Source: CAZFDT01 sp964518335
Lineage (GTDB): Bacteria > Planctomycetota > Phycisphaerae > Phycisphaerales > Phycisphaeraceae
DNA length: 64,000 nucleotides
Direction: 5' to 3'
Assembly (NCBI GenBank): GCA_964518335.1
Contig: CAZFDT010000016.1
Span: 14,935-78,934, forward strand
This document shows positions 8,352 to 19,598 of the stretch, one piece after another (position 1 is the stretch's first letter; each line of letters opens with the position of its first letter). The position numbers and the translations under genes were made by a program. Below the pieces are notes generated by a model. It had not been told where the DNA came from, made no database searches, and saw nothing but the letters and a program-made list of their open reading frames with translations.

Positions 8352-11048
8352 TCACTCCATGTACACTGGCGTCACCGAGGCTGGCTCATGCCCCGATCCG
8401 GAAAACACCGGCGCCCAGCCTATTCGCTCACGAGAGTTCTGCTTCTTCTCCCAGTATGGGTAGTGAATCAGGTTGAAGTTGACCACTCTCTGATCCGTGT
8501 AGTCATAACGCCCGTCGACCTTCAGCGGCAGTGCGATTTCCAATGTGTATGCCGTGCCTTCAGCGTTCATGCGCGAGACGACCATCGTATTTTCGCGATT
8601 GCCATCGGCCTTCTGAAACGCTCGGAAGCCACCCAGTGCATTGACGACATATTGAACGTAGTCTCGTTTCTCCTCGCCGGGTGCAATTCGCTCGATGAAC
8701 ACCTCGATGCAGGCTTCCCGCCAGATGCGAGAGCCGGAGGCCGCATCCGGTGGCGTCACCGCATAGATACCTTTGGGCTGGCGACACTCCAAGCCGATCA
8801 GCAGGTGATCGCCGACCCGCATGATCCGACCCATCGATTCGTTGCCTTCCACCGAGGGCAGGAACAGATCCGCCAACGTGAAGCCATCGAGGACCGCGCC
8901 GCGCTCCCAGATGGCGTCAGACAAATCGCCGTCGATCTTGGGCATCGTGTCAACCCGAGGAATAATCAGCGCCTTGGTGGTCAGCAAGCGCTCCAGGTCG
9001 TCGGCCCGCTGCTTGTTGTATGACGCGGGCAAGTGACTGCGGAAGCTTTCGGCCAGTCGGCGCTGGAACTGCCTGAAGCTGTCCACTGTCCCTTCTGTAG
9101 CATTGACGCTCTGCATGGCCTCGCCGCGGATGGCGCGAAAGACCTCGCCCAACCCCTTGCCATACATCCCACGAAACGAAAACCGAACGCCGCCGTACTG
9201 ATCCTCGTAGTCGTTCGAATCAGGCGCAACGACCCGCGTGTTGTTGTAGTACTCGTCGAAATCCAGGACAGCCTGAGCGGTGTCGTTGACGTAGAACGCC
9301 AGGGCCTGGCTGTTCACGTCCGCTCGCTTATTCACCACGCTGTGGTTCCAGTAAAGGCGATAGGGCTCAAAGGTAGCCCGGGCCAGCATCTCGTGGGCGA
9401 CGAAGTAACGAGCGACGGCGTCGAGTCGCTTCTGAATCAGCGCGTCATCTCGCGTCCGGGCGACGGCATCGTCCAGCCACGCCCGTTGCTGGGCCAGGTC
9501 CTGCGGGCTGAAGCCTGCAGCCTCATAGCGCGGCCAGTCGGCCCGCTCGTAGTATTGGTCAGACACCACGTGCTTCTGCGCGAACATGTCGTAGAAGCGG
9601 TACATCGGCTCCCAGCCGTCGCCAAACATGTCCTGGCAATACTGGCGCCACAGCAGGTCCGTGTCCTGATAGGGATCTGAGAGCAGTTGGGCGTTGATCC
9701 AGTAGTGGGCACCGTGCAGGTACCAGCCATCTTGCGGAGACCATTCCATATAGATCCCCCGCATGCCGTTGGCCGCCCCCCACTGGTAGAACGACGCCAA
9801 CTGCCGCGAGTAGATGCGCGGCGTATTAGCCTGGAAGTTCCAGTCGTGAAGCGTGTAGCCGGCGCCCGTCCGGGCGATCGAGCGCGGTCCCCAGTAGAGC
9901 CCCTCCCCGCGGTCGGTCACGCCGTGATAGCTCTTGGTCACGACCGTGAGCACGATGTTCGGCTCGATCGGCATGTCGTCGGGCACGTTGATGTTGATGT
10001 AGCGGAACGTGACGATGTTGAGGTGAGGAAACTCCACCTGTAACTTGCGGGCGACCTTGTTGAGGAAGTTGAACCAGACGTTCGATGGGTTGGCGTCCTT
10101 GCACGCGGGACACTTGCACGCGTAGGGTGTGTCCATGATGCCCAGATTGACCAGCTTGGGCTTCTTCTCGCGCACGCCTTCCATGACGACCTCGGCGGCC
10201 AGGTCCGGGTCCGCGCCCACGCACGGGTTCCATGCGTCGCCGACGGGCTTCTTCCGCTCACCCGATGCGTCCATCGGGTAGAGCTGCGGATAGCGGTCGT
10301 AGTACTTGTCAGGCTCGAAGTACCCCGCGACGTAGTGGCCGGCCTTGAGATTGACGCCGTCGTTGAGGGCGGCGTTGAGTCGGCGCCACTCGATCACGTG
10401 GTCGGGTCCTGCGCCGGCGAAGATCACCTGCGCAAAGCGCGGTTCCTGGAAGTGCTCGTAGTGGACTGGGACGGTGATCGTGGGTTGACCGGGCTGGGAG
10501 ACCCACTCCAAGCCGTCGGCTCCGGCGGGCATGTACATCCGGACACCGCCAAGGCGGTCGAGGAACGCGGTCATCACGGCGAAATACCATGGGTCCACGC
10601 GGTTGTCCGTCAGGATGATGCTGTTGCCCTGACGAGCGATGAGAATATTGCCCGGCCGGCCCTTGGCGACCTTGTCGCGCTGAGCCGGTGCAAGCAGGCC
10701 CTCGGGAATCCGCCCAATGTCGCCGATGTAGATTCGCCGCTTGTTGTCTTCGATCGTGTTGGCCCGGCTCAGATCGACGATCGGATAGATCGACGCGGCA
10801 GATCGATCCACCTTCTCACCCGGGCGATATCCTGCCGCATCGGGGTGCCGAGCCACGTACTTCATCAGGTAGTACTGAAGATGCGAGGGTATCTGCTGTT
10901 CGCCGCAGTTCACAATGACGGTGTTCTCACCGCTGAGCACCAGCGGTTCTTGGTGGGGTTGTTCTTGGGCGTACACAGAAGCAGCTCCAAAGAAAAGGGT
11001 CCATGCCAACTGACACGACACGATCCAGGATTTGCGCGCTAGGGTCAT
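8352..11048 (-). CDS. exported DUF4838 protein with C-terminal CBM9-like domain
   Basis: About 898 residues from the ATG at 11048. The N-terminus MTLARKSWIVSCQLAW followed by a hydrophobic run to VYAQ is a Sec signal peptide, which supports this start over the longer frame beginning at 11135. The body matches DUF4838, a family distantly related to alpha-glucuronidases, and carries the CKCPAC cysteine motif typical of the family (about residue 305). After about residue 690 comes a domain with DGDLSDAIWERG and a beta-sandwich pattern ending IGWAPVFSGSG, typical of CBM9-like carbohydrate-binding domains. It is likely a periplasmic or surface glycosidase-like protein. It is one of three DUF4838 paralogues in this window and the only one with the CBM9-like tail. 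The HpcH aldolase gene follows on the same strand. Confidence 0.8.
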   Translation of the reverse strand: MTLARKSWIVSCQLAWTLFFGAASVYAQEQPHQEPLVLSGENTVIVNCGEQQIPSHLQYYLMKYVARHPDAAGYRPGEKVDRSAASIYPIVDLSRANTIEDNKRRIYIGDIGRIPEGLLAPAQRDKVAKGRPGNILIARQGNSIILTDNRVDPWYFAVMTAFLDRLGGVRMYMPAGADGLEWVSQPGQPTITVPVHYEHFQEPRFAQVIFAGAGPDHVIEWRRLNAALNDGVNLKAGHYVAGYFEPDKYYDRYPQLYPMDASGERKKPVGDAWNPCVGADPDLAAEVVMEGVREKKPKLVNLGIMDTPYACKCPACKDANPSNVWFNFLNKVARKLQVEFPHLNIVTFRYININVPDDMPIEPNIVLTVVTKSYHGVTDRGEGLYWGPRSIARTGAGYTLHDWNFQANTPRIYSRQLASFYQWGAANGMRGIYMEWSPQDGWYLHGAHYWINAQLLSDPYQDTDLLWRQYCQDMFGDGWEPMYRFYDMFAQKHVVSDQYYERADWPRYEAAGFSPQDLAQQRAWLDDAVARTRDDALIQKRLDAVARYFVAHEMLARATFEPYRLYWNHSVVNKRADVNSQALAFYVNDTAQAVLDFDEYYNNTRVVAPDSNDYEDQYGGVRFSFRGMYGKGLGEVFRAIRGEAMQSVNATEGTVDSFRQFQRRLAESFRSHLPASYNKQRADDLERLLTTKALIIPRVDTMPKIDGDLSDAIWERGAVLDGFTLADLFLPSVEGNESMGRIMRVGDHLLIGLECRQPKGIYAVTPPDAASGSRIWREACIEVFIERIAPGEEKRDYVQYVVNALGGFRAFQKADGNRENTMVVSRMNAEGTAYTLEIALPLKVDGRYDYTDQRVVNFNLIHYPYWEKKQNSRERIGWAPVFSGSGHEPASVTPVYME

Positions 11049-11079
11049 CGCCCGCCTTTCCGTAACTGGTGCGAGATTT

Positions 11080-11091
11080 TGATATATATCG
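11080..11091. promoter_or_regulatory. operator candidate, site 3 (DUF4838 gene 1)
   Basis: TGATATATATCG lies 31 bases upstream of the chosen start of the DUF4838/CBM9 gene. It differs from the perfect palindrome TGATATATATCA by one base, and its position would let a bound repressor block the promoter. Confidence 0.55.
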
Positions 11092-11197
11092 AGTGACTTC
11101 GCCGCATTATGGCCCATGACCGGCCGGTTTGTCAATGGCTGCGTCGGGTCTGGCCCAATGGGATCGCCCGAGGCAGGCCGAAGCGGGCCGGTGTTCG

Positions 11198-12016
11198 CTA
11201 TTGCCAGGCGGAGAATCCGCCATCGACCACGAGGTTATGGCCAGTGACGTAGGCCGACGCATCGCTTGCGAGGAAAACAGCCGCACCCTTGAGGTCCACA
11301 CCATCGCGGCCCATCCGCCGCAGCATGGTCCTGTCCGCGTAGGCGTTGATAAAGGCCTCGGGCTGGCCCCGTGCGAACCCGCCCGGCGAGATCGAGTTGA
11401 CGCGAATCTGATACGGCCCCAGGTACGCCGCCAGATCGCGTGCCAGCGCAATGACGCCGCCCTTGGCGGCTGCGTAGTCGATGGTTTGGGGTTTCATTGA
11501 GGGGCCATACATCCGTCGGTCGCGCCCGATGACCCCGGCAATGCTGGCGATGAAGATGATGCTGCCTGAGCCTTGACGCTGCATAAGCGGCGCGACATGC
11601 CGGGCTACCAGCCAGGGTGCCGAGAGATTCAGGCGGATCAGCCGCTCCCAGTCGCCAAAGTCTCGCAACTCAAACTCCGAGGCTTCATCCGGCCGGGCCA
11701 GAGCCCCCCCGCCCACGTTGTTCACCAGAATGTCGACCCGGCCATAGGTCTGTTTGCAGACATCAACTGCAGCAGCCACCGAAGCCGGGTCCGTCGCATC
11801 CATGCCCTCGCCCACCACACGGCGGCCCGTACTCCTGGTGAGGCGATCAGCAGCTTGTCGGGCCTTTTGTGCATCCCGCGAGGTGATCATCCCGTCGGCG
11901 CCGGCCTCGGCCAAGGCCAGGGCCATGTCCCACCCCAAGTGGCGCCCGCCGCCGGCAACCAGAAAGACTTTACCCGTCAGATCGAACATCCGCATTACAT
12001 TGTTGTCCTGAATCAT
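11198..12016 (-). CDS. short-chain dehydrogenase/reductase (SDR)
   Basis: A 272-residue classical SDR. The cofactor motif reads VAGGGRHLG (the family TGxxxGxG region), followed by LVNNVGGG (NNAG motif), the catalytic serine region IFIASIAG and the catalytic DYAAAKGG (YxxxK), then RVNSISPGGF and YVTGHNLVVDGGFSAW at the C-terminus. Such enzymes oxidise sugar acids or hydroxy-acids, for example in uronate or deoxy-sugar pathways. It is transcribed divergently from the transporter operon with a shared operator candidate at 12044-12055. ATG 12016 is used; ATG 11989 or 11995 is also possible because the first residues precede the Rossmann strand. The substrate is not evident. Confidence 0.9.
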   Translation of the reverse strand: MIQDNNVMRMFDLTGKVFLVAGGGRHLGWDMALALAEAGADGMITSRDAQKARQAADRLTRSTGRRVVGEGMDATDPASVAAAVDVCKQTYGRVDILVNNVGGGALARPDEASEFELRDFGDWERLIRLNLSAPWLVARHVAPLMQRQGSGSIIFIASIAGVIGRDRRMYGPSMKPQTIDYAAAKGGVIALARDLAAYLGPYQIRVNSISPGGFARGQPEAFINAYADRTMLRRMGRDGVDLKGAAVFLASDASAYVTGHNLVVDGGFSAWQ

Positions 12017-12043
12017 GGTGGGCTTCTCAGAAGGTTACTTTAT

Positions 12044-12055
12044 GATATATACTAA
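12044..12055. promoter_or_regulatory. operator candidate, site 4 (divergent SDR / transporter operon)
   Basis: TGATATATACTA lies in the 100-base divergent region between the SDR gene and the Gfo/Idh/MocA gene that begins the ABC transporter operon, so one site could control both directions. It is nearly identical to site 1 at 117-128. Confidence 0.5.
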
Positions 12056-12116
12056 ACACGGCTGGTGCGGTCGGCAATAGTCCCTGCTCACGCACTCGCC
12101 GGTAGAAGGAAACGTC

Positions 12117-13151
12117 GTGCACGACGAACTCACTAGCGTCCTTCTGGTTGGCCTCGGTTCCATTGGCAGTCGCCACGCAAGGCTCTTGTCCGAACGAGAC
12201 GACGTGGACCTGAGGCTGTGTGATGCGGCAACTGATCGGCTGCAGCAAGTTGAGCAGATGCTTCGGCGACCTGCGTCGGGTCGATTCACACAGTTGGCCC
12301 AAGCGCTGGCGGACAAGCCTCATCTGGTTTTTATCTGCACGCCCAATCACCTGCATGTTCCCTTGGCCCTCCTGGCGTTGAAAGCTGGCGCGGACCTGAT
12401 GGTGGAAAAGCCCATGGCCGACCGGCGTGTGGACGCCGAGACGCTCGTGAAGGCGACGCGTGAGGCCAACCAGTTTGTTCACGTCGGCTACCAACTGCGT
12501 TTCGAGCCAGGGCTGCAGCATATCCAGCAGATGGTTCGCGACGGAGTCATCGGCACGCCCGTCGCCGCACGCGCGATGGTCGGCAGCTACATCACGCTGC
12601 TCAACGCCGTCAGCCCCGAACGCGTCAACACGCCCTACTCGCTGCTGGTGGACTACTCGCACGAGTTTGACTTCATCCGGTGGATTTTCGGCGACGTACG
12701 CGAGGTGTTCACGGTCACAGCGTCGCTGGGGAATATGGCGATGCGGCCGCCGCAGAACGTGATCGCATCCACCCTGATTCTCAGCAGCGGCGCTGTGGTC
12801 AGCGTCCACATGGATTACGTGCAGTTCCCGCAGCGGCGAACCTTCGAGGTTATCGGCGATCGGGGCATCGCGTCCTACGACTTCATGACCGGCGAGTTTC
12901 GCCACTATCCGCACGGTAAGGAACACCAATACGAAACGATTCCGTTCGGCCCCCTCGCGTCACGGGTGGATGATCTCTACCGCCAGCAGATCGACAGCAT
13001 ACTCTCGCGGCGTCGTCAGCGACTGTCGCCGGTGGTGGACGTACGGGACGGCTTGGCGGCGTTGCGCATCGCCGACGCTGGCATTCGATCGGCACTGTCC
13101 GGCCGCCTGGAGAAAGTCGAAACGGCTTCGGAAGTCGCAACAGTTGCCTGA
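12117..13151 (+). CDS. Gfo/Idh/MocA family oxidoreductase
   Basis: A 344-residue NAD(P)-dependent sugar dehydrogenase-like protein. The N-terminal Rossmann motif is LLVGLGSIGSRHARLL, the family motif is MVEKPMADR near residue 100, and the C-terminal domain contains GYQLRFEPG and DYSHEFDFIRWIFG with the active-site histidine region. It starts with GTG at 12117 behind AGAAGGAAA. It is the first gene of an apparent eight-gene operon whose members lie close together or overlap up to 21405. The 18-base gap to the transporter binding-protein gene implies that oxidation of the imported sugar and its uptake are coregulated. Confidence 0.9.
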   Translation: MHDELTSVLLVGLGSIGSRHARLLSERDDVDLRLCDAATDRLQQVEQMLRRPASGRFTQLAQALADKPHLVFICTPNHLHVPLALLALKAGADLMVEKPMADRRVDAETLVKATREANQFVHVGYQLRFEPGLQHIQQMVRDGVIGTPVAARAMVGSYITLLNAVSPERVNTPYSLLVDYSHEFDFIRWIFGDVREVFTVTASLGNMAMRPPQNVIASTLILSSGAVVSVHMDYVQFPQRRTFEVIGDRGIASYDFMTGEFRHYPHGKEHQYETIPFGPLASRVDDLYRQQIDSILSRRRQRLSPVVDVRDGLAALRIADAGIRSALSGRLEKVETASEVATVA

Positions 13152-13169
13152 AGGTGCGCGGAGCAGACC

Positions 13170-15176
13170 ATGCTGACCGTCCTGCGACTGCTGAAGTTCG
13201 GCGCGGTGGTGACGATGGGTCTTGTCCTGATGACCACGGGGCTCGGGTATCTCACCTTCGCACTGACGGGAGCGGGCAAGTGGGACCTGGCGAGTCTGCC
13301 CGCTGACGAGAGATTGGCGCCGGCAACGCCAGAGCAGACGCATGGGATCGAGGAGTGGCCGGCCGACCGACCCCGCAGTTTCATGCAGTCCCCCACGTGG
13401 GATGAGGCCGTGGCGTCCGGATCGATCCCGCCGGTTGCGGCCCGCCTGCCCGACAACCCGCCGGTGATTGTGCCGCCCGAACAAACCGGGCCTTATGGTG
13501 GGACGTGGGTGACGTATGGTACCTCGCCGCAGGACGTAGACATTCAGATGCTGCACCGCATCTGCCGTGAGAGCCTGGTGCGGTGGTCGCCGAGCGGCCA
13601 CGACATCTGGCCGAATCTCGCCCACAGTTGGACCATCGACGACGATGGCCGCACCTTCACGTTCCACCTGCGCCGAGGCGTGCGATGGAGTGATGGCGCA
13701 CCGCTGACCACTCGCGACGTGCGCTTTGCGTGGGACCACGTGCTGGGCAACCGGGAGCTGACGCCCATCGTCGATGCGCGGTGGACCAGCGAAGGCCAGC
13801 GCGCCCAGCTCGAAGTGATCGGTGACTACAGCTTCCGACTTCGCTTTGCCGAGCCCAACGGCCTGCTGCTCTACTACCTGCCGCAGACGGGCCTGGATCT
13901 GGTGCGCTACCCCGAGCATTACCTCAAGCAGTTTCACGCCGACCTGGCCGAGCCCACCGCCTTGGCGCAGCGTGCCCGGCGGGCGGGTTTCGAGTTGTGG
14001 CCGCAGTTGTTTCTCGATCGCTGCGAATGGCGCAACACGGAACTGCCGCGGATCTGGGCGTGGCTGCCGGCCACTTTCAGCGGCCAGCCGGTGCTCTTTC
14101 ACCGCAACCCCTACTACTGGAAGGTGGACCCCGACGGCCGGCAACTGCCTTACCTCGACCAGGTCGAGTTCCACATCATGGACTTCGCGGCCATCAGCAT
14201 GCGACTGATCAACGGCCAGCTCGGCTACCAGTTCCGCCACCTGGGCGGCGGCGGCCTGCCGCTGTACGTCAGCCACCGCGAGCAGGGCCACTACGAGGTG
14301 CGACGCGGGTCGGGCAGCGACAACCACGGTACCCACCTACTGGCCCTCAACCTCAACCACCCCGATCCCGTGCTGAGGTCGATCATTCAGGACGACCGCT
14401 TCCGCAAGGCCTTGTCCCACGCGATCGACCGTGACGAGATCAACCGCGCCTGTTTCCTGGGTCAGGCTCGCCCGCAGCAACTCTGCCCGCCGAAGGGTTC
14501 ACCTTACCACTACGCCCCGCTCGCCAACGCCTACCTCACCTACGACCCCGATCTGGCCAACCGCATGCTGGATGAGGTCGGCCTGACGCGGCGCGATGCG
14601 CGAGGGCGGCGGCTGCGCAGCGACGGCCAGCCCGTCTTCATCCAGATCGAGATGACCGATGTGTTCTTCAACCCGCAGGTGATGGAACTCATCGCCGAGT
14701 ACTGGCGAGCGGTGGGGATCGACGCGCAGGTGAAGGTACAGGCTCGCTCGCTCTACGAGCAGCGTCGCCGCAGCGGCTTGATCGACTGCGGCACGTGGGG
14801 TGGCGCGGGCAACCCACTGTTGGACCCGATCTGGTACGTGCCCATTCACGAGGAATCCATTTATGCGGTGCAGTGGGGGCGGTGGTTTGCCACACATGGA
14901 CAGCGCGGCGAAGAGCCGCCGCCGCCGATCCAGGAGGCGCAGCAGCTTCTGGTTCAGATCCGTCGCACCACGGACCCGGCCCAGCAGGCGGCGCTGTTCC
15001 GCAGGATCCTCGAACTCAACCACGAGCACCTGTGGATCATCGGCACGCTGGCGGATACGGGGGGATTCTCGCTGGTTCACGAGCGATTTCGCAACGTCGC
15101 GCGGGGTGCGGCGGGGGCGCCCGACAGCCCCGCCAACATCGCCCCCGAGTGTTTCGCGTGGCAGGCGGACAACTGA
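13170..15176 (+). CDS. ABC transporter substrate-binding protein, Opp/Dpp family (SBP_bac_5)
   Basis: A 668-residue solute-binding protein. Residues about 8-33 form a hydrophobic N-terminal anchor or signal without a lipobox cysteine. The mature part carries GPYGGTW, WPNLAHSWTIDDDGRTFTFHLRRGVRWSDGAP-type sequence (the classic family 5 entrance motif), and a C-terminal section typical of peptide and oligosaccharide binding proteins. It is longer than the usual 530 or so residues. Family 5 proteins bind peptides, but several, notably in Thermotoga, bind oligosaccharides. Being sandwiched between sugar dehydrogenase and isomerase genes points to an oligosaccharide here. ATG 13170 has GGAG at a suitable distance. 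Confidence 0.88.
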   Translation: MLTVLRLLKFGAVVTMGLVLMTTGLGYLTFALTGAGKWDLASLPADERLAPATPEQTHGIEEWPADRPRSFMQSPTWDEAVASGSIPPVAARLPDNPPVIVPPEQTGPYGGTWVTYGTSPQDVDIQMLHRICRESLVRWSPSGHDIWPNLAHSWTIDDDGRTFTFHLRRGVRWSDGAPLTTRDVRFAWDHVLGNRELTPIVDARWTSEGQRAQLEVIGDYSFRLRFAEPNGLLLYYLPQTGLDLVRYPEHYLKQFHADLAEPTALAQRARRAGFELWPQLFLDRCEWRNTELPRIWAWLPATFSGQPVLFHRNPYYWKVDPDGRQLPYLDQVEFHIMDFAAISMRLINGQLGYQFRHLGGGGLPLYVSHREQGHYEVRRGSGSDNHGTHLLALNLNHPDPVLRSIIQDDRFRKALSHAIDRDEINRACFLGQARPQQLCPPKGSPYHYAPLANAYLTYDPDLANRMLDEVGLTRRDARGRRLRSDGQPVFIQIEMTDVFFNPQVMELIAEYWRAVGIDAQVKVQARSLYEQRRRSGLIDCGTWGGAGNPLLDPIWYVPIHEESIYAVQWGRWFATHGQRGEEPPPPIQEAQQLLVQIRRTTDPAQQAALFRRILELNHEHLWIIGTLADTGGFSLVHERFRNVARGAAGAPDSPANIAPECFAWQADN

Positions 15177-15194
15177 AGCGGAGCACGAACCTTC

Positions 15195-16216
15195 ATGTGG
15201 TCGCTGATCATCAATCGCCTGTTGTGGATGGGACCGACGCTGCTGATCATCTCGATCCTGTCGTTTGTCATCATCCAGCTTCCGCCGGGGGATTACCTCA
15301 CGTCGTACGTCTCGGCGCTGCAGGCGTCGGGTGAGCCGATCTCGATGGAACAAGCGCAGGCCCTGCGCCAACGCTACAACCTGGACGAGCCTGCGGTCAC
15401 GCAATACCTCAAGTGGATGGGGTTCTACTGGTTCTTCGACTGGAAGACGCCCGGCCTCCTGCAGGGAAACATGGGCATGTCGTTCGAGCACAACCGCCCC
15501 GTCTGGCAGGTGATCTCGCAACCGCTGCTGCTGACGGTGATCGTGTCCATTGTCACGCTGCAGTTCACCTGGGGGATCGCCATTCCCGTGGGCATCTACT
15601 CGGCCGTCCGCAAGTATTCGCTGGGCGACTACATCTTCACGTTCATCGGATTCATCGGTTTGGCCACGCCCAACTTCCTGCTGGCCCTGGTGTTCATGTA
15701 CCTCGGCTACAAGGTGCTGGGAGTCAGCCCGGGCGGACTCTTCAGCCCCCAGTACCAGAACGCGCCGTGGTCCATGGCCAAGTTCATCAACCTCCTGGCC
15801 CACCTGTGGATCCCCGTCATCGTCATCGGCACATCGGGAACCGCAGGCATGATCCGTGTGATGCGCGGGAATCTGCTGGATGAACTCTCCAAGCAGTATG
15901 TCACCACCGCACGCGCCAAGGGCGTACACCCAACGGTGCTACTGCTCAAGTACCCCGTGCGCGTGGCCCTCAATCCCTTTGTCAGCACGATCGGCTGGCT
16001 TCTGCCGGGCATCGTGTCCGGCTCGGTCATTGTCGCCGTCGTGCTCACGCTGCCGATGGTCGGCCCGAACCTGCTCAACGCCCTGCTCAACCAGGACATG
16101 TACCTGGCGGGCAGCCTGATCATGATGCTCAGCGTTCTGACGGTGATCGGCACGCTGATCTCAGACCTGTTGCTGCTATGGCTGGACCCGCGAATCCGTT
16201 ATGGAGGGCGCAGCCA

Positions 16217-16220
<4 letters not shown>
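15195..16220 (+). CDS. ABC transporter permease, OppB/DppB type
   Basis: A 341-residue inner-membrane permease with six or so membrane segments. The N-terminal helix (LLWMGPTLLIISILSFVII) and the conserved C-terminal EAA-type loop region (LDELSKQYVTTARAKGV) are characteristic of the first permease of Opp/Dpp importers. It would form the translocation channel with the next gene product. ATG 15195 is preceded by GGAG. It follows the binding-protein gene by 18 bases, and its TGA stop overlaps the start of the second permease by four bases (GTGA), indicating translational coupling. Confidence 0.92.
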
Positions 16221-17389
<1,169 letters not shown>

Positions 17390-17398
17390 GCGTTTCAC

Positions 17399-18472
17399 AT
17401 GACGCCGACTATCACCGCTCAACCCGACGCCGCGGACAAGACCAGCTTACCGCTGGTCGAGTTGCAGGATCTACATACCTATTTCGAGTTGGATGCGGGC
17501 GTGGTGCGCGCCGTCAGCGGCGTGAACATGCGCATTCCAGCCGGGCGCACAGTCTGCGTCGTGGGCGAGAGTGGCTGCGGCAAGAGCGTCATGGCTTTTT
17601 CGATCCTTCGTCTGCTGACCGCGCCGGGACGAATCGTGCGCGGCCGCATCCTCCTGCACCGCGATGGCACGATCATCGACCTGGCCGCGCTGCCAGCCGA
17701 CGGCATGGCCATCCGCAAGATTCGCGGCAAGGAGATCGCGATGATCTTCCAGGAGCCGATGTCTTCGCTCAGCCCGGTCCACACCGTGGGCAGCCAAATC
17801 GCCGAGGCTGTCCGCCTGCACGCCGACGTGTCCCGCGCCCACGCGCGCCGTCACACCATCGAGATGATGCAGCGCGTTGGCTTCCCCGATGCCGCGCACC
17901 GCTACGACACCTACCCGCATCAGCTCAGCGGTGGACTTAGGCAGCGTGCGATGATCGCCATGGCCCTGTCCTGTCAGCCGCGGCTGTTAATCGCGGACGA
18001 ACCCACCACGGCCCTGGACGTCACGATTCAAGCGCAGATTCTGGATCTGATCCGCGACCTGCAATCGGAACTAGGTATGTCGGTGCTGCTGATCACCCAC
18101 GATCTGGGCGTGGTGGCGGAGATGGCCGATCTGGTCGCGGTGATGTACATGGGGCGGATCGTGGAGTGGGGCTCGGTGTATGACGTGTTGCAATCGTCCC
18201 AGCACCCGTATACGCAGGCGCTGCTCGAGTCGATTCCAGGCCGCTACGCCGACCGCACCGTGCCGCTGAAGGTGATCTCCGGTTCAGTGCCCGACGCGTT
18301 TGCGCGTATACCGGGATGTTCCTTTCATCCTCGGTGCAAGCTGGCAGAACCGGGCATATGCGATCAGTCGCCGGCCCCAGACCTGCGCGAGGTGCGTCGC
18401 GGCCACTTGACCGCATGTCTGGTGCGCCAGCGCCAGGCTCTGTCGCAGGGCGAGGGAGCCGACCATGACTGA
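17399..18472 (+). CDS. ABC transporter ATP-binding protein, OppD/DppD type
   Basis: A 357-residue ATPase. Walker A is GESGCGKSV near residue 58, the signature is LSGGLRQRAMIAMAL (the usual methionine of LSGGMRQR is leucine), and Walker B is LLIADEPTTALDVT, followed by the H-loop LLITHDLGVVAEM. The C-terminal oligopeptide transporter extension is present with its cysteine cluster (CSFHPRCKLAEPGICDQ), which in family members binds an iron-sulfur cluster. It would power the importer together with the OppF-like protein. It starts nine bases after the OppC stop and overlaps the next gene by eight bases. Confidence 0.93.
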   Translation: MTPTITAQPDAADKTSLPLVELQDLHTYFELDAGVVRAVSGVNMRIPAGRTVCVVGESGCGKSVMAFSILRLLTAPGRIVRGRILLHRDGTIIDLAALPADGMAIRKIRGKEIAMIFQEPMSSLSPVHTVGSQIAEAVRLHADVSRAHARRHTIEMMQRVGFPDAAHRYDTYPHQLSGGLRQRAMIAMALSCQPRLLIADEPTTALDVTIQAQILDLIRDLQSELGMSVLLITHDLGVVAEMADLVAVMYMGRIVEWGSVYDVLQSSQHPYTQALLESIPGRYADRTVPLKVISGSVPDAFARIPGCSFHPRCKLAEPGICDQSPAPDLREVRRGHLTACLVRQRQALSQGEGADHD

Positions 18473-19598
18473 CACACCTCATGGTTCAACACCGCCGCCG
18501 GCGAAACCCATTCTCCAGGTGCGCAACCTGCGGACGTGGTTCCCGATCCGCGCGGGGTTCTTCTCGCGCGTGGTGGGTCAGGTCAAAGCAGTCGATGACG
18601 TGAGCTTTGACGTATATCCCGGCGAGTGCCTGAGTCTTGTCGGCGAGAGTGGTTCGGGGAAAACGACTGTAGGCCGAAGCATTCTTCGCGCCGTGGCCCC
18701 CACGGGTGGGCAGGTCCTATTCCGCCACGACGGTGTTGAGCACGATGTGATTGCGGCTGGCAAGCGCACGCTCAAAGAACTGCGCCGTCACATGCAGATG
18801 GTTTTCCAGGATCCCTATTCGTCGCTGAATCCTCGGATGACAGTGCTTGACATCGTCGCCGAGCCGCTTCTGGTCCACCGTGGACACAGCCGCACCGCCC
18901 GGCACCAGCGGGTCCGCGAGCTGCTCGAACAGGTTGGCCTGCGTCCCGAACATATGCTTCGCTATCCCCACGCTTTCAGCGGTGGCCAGCGCCAGCGCAT
19001 CGGCATCGCGCGAGCCCTCGCCCTGCAGCCGCGACTGATCATCGCCGACGAGCCGGTGTCGGCGCTGGATGTCTCGGTGCAGGCCCAGGTGATCAACCTG
19101 CTTCAGCAATTGCAGCGCCAGCTTGGGCTGACGTATCTCTTTATCGCTCACGACCTAAGCGTGGTCCGTTACATCTCCGATCGCGTGGCGGTGATGTACT
19201 TGGGCCGGCTTGTCGAGCTAGCCCCGGTCGATGCACTGTTCGCTCGTCCCTTTCACCCCTACACACGGATGCTGCTGGCGGCGGCCCCGGTTCCCGATCC
19301 TTCCATCCGCCCGGCGCGGTCGATCGTGCAGGGCCAGCCGGCCGAGCCTTCCAACCCGCCGCCGGGGTGCGCCTTCCACCCGCGATGCCCGCACTGCGTG
19401 GATCGTTGCCGCAGCCAGACGCCGCAACTCAGAGAGATGGAGCCGGGCCGGTTCGTGCGCTGCCACCTGGCGGATGACATCGCCGCGAGGCCGTCCACAT
19501 CGGCGTTCGTTAAGATTGAAGCGGCAAAGATGGCTGCTCGCTGCTCAAGGGAGCGCGAGGATCAGGCTCGCACCGAAGGAGTGACATCGTGCGATTAG
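18465..19598 (+). CDS. ABC transporter ATP-binding protein, OppF/DppF type
   Basis: A 377-residue ATPase. Walker A is GESGSGKTTVGRSIL, the Q-loop lies in QMVFQDPYSSLNPRM, the signature is FSGGQRQRIGIARAL, Walker B is LIIADEPVSALDVSVQ, and the H-loop is IAHDLSVVRYI. The C-terminal oligopeptide-type domain has the cysteine cluster CAFHPRCPHCVDRC. About 45 extra residues follow the usual end. The ATG at 18465 has a GAGGGAG site inside the previous gene. Overlaps on both sides indicate tight coupling within the operon. Confidence 0.93.
   Translation: MTDTPHGSTPPPAKPILQVRNLRTWFPIRAGFFSRVVGQVKAVDDVSFDVYPGECLSLVGESGSGKTTVGRSILRAVAPTGGQVLFRHDGVEHDVIAAGKRTLKELRRHMQMVFQDPYSSLNPRMTVLDIVAEPLLVHRGHSRTARHQRVRELLEQVGLRPEHMLRYPHAFSGGQRQRIGIARALALQPRLIIADEPVSALDVSVQAQVINLLQQLQRQLGLTYLFIAHDLSVVRYISDRVAVMYLGRLVELAPVDALFARPFHPYTRMLLAAAPVPDPSIRPARSIVQGQPAEPSNPPPGCAFHPRCPHCVDRCRSQTPQLREMEPGRFVRCHLADDIAARPSTSAFVKIEAAKMAARCSREREDQARTEGVTSCD

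Noticed and set aside
12960..14336. A 458-codon frame on the minus strand
   Set aside because: Antisense to the well-supported ABC substrate-binding protein gene.
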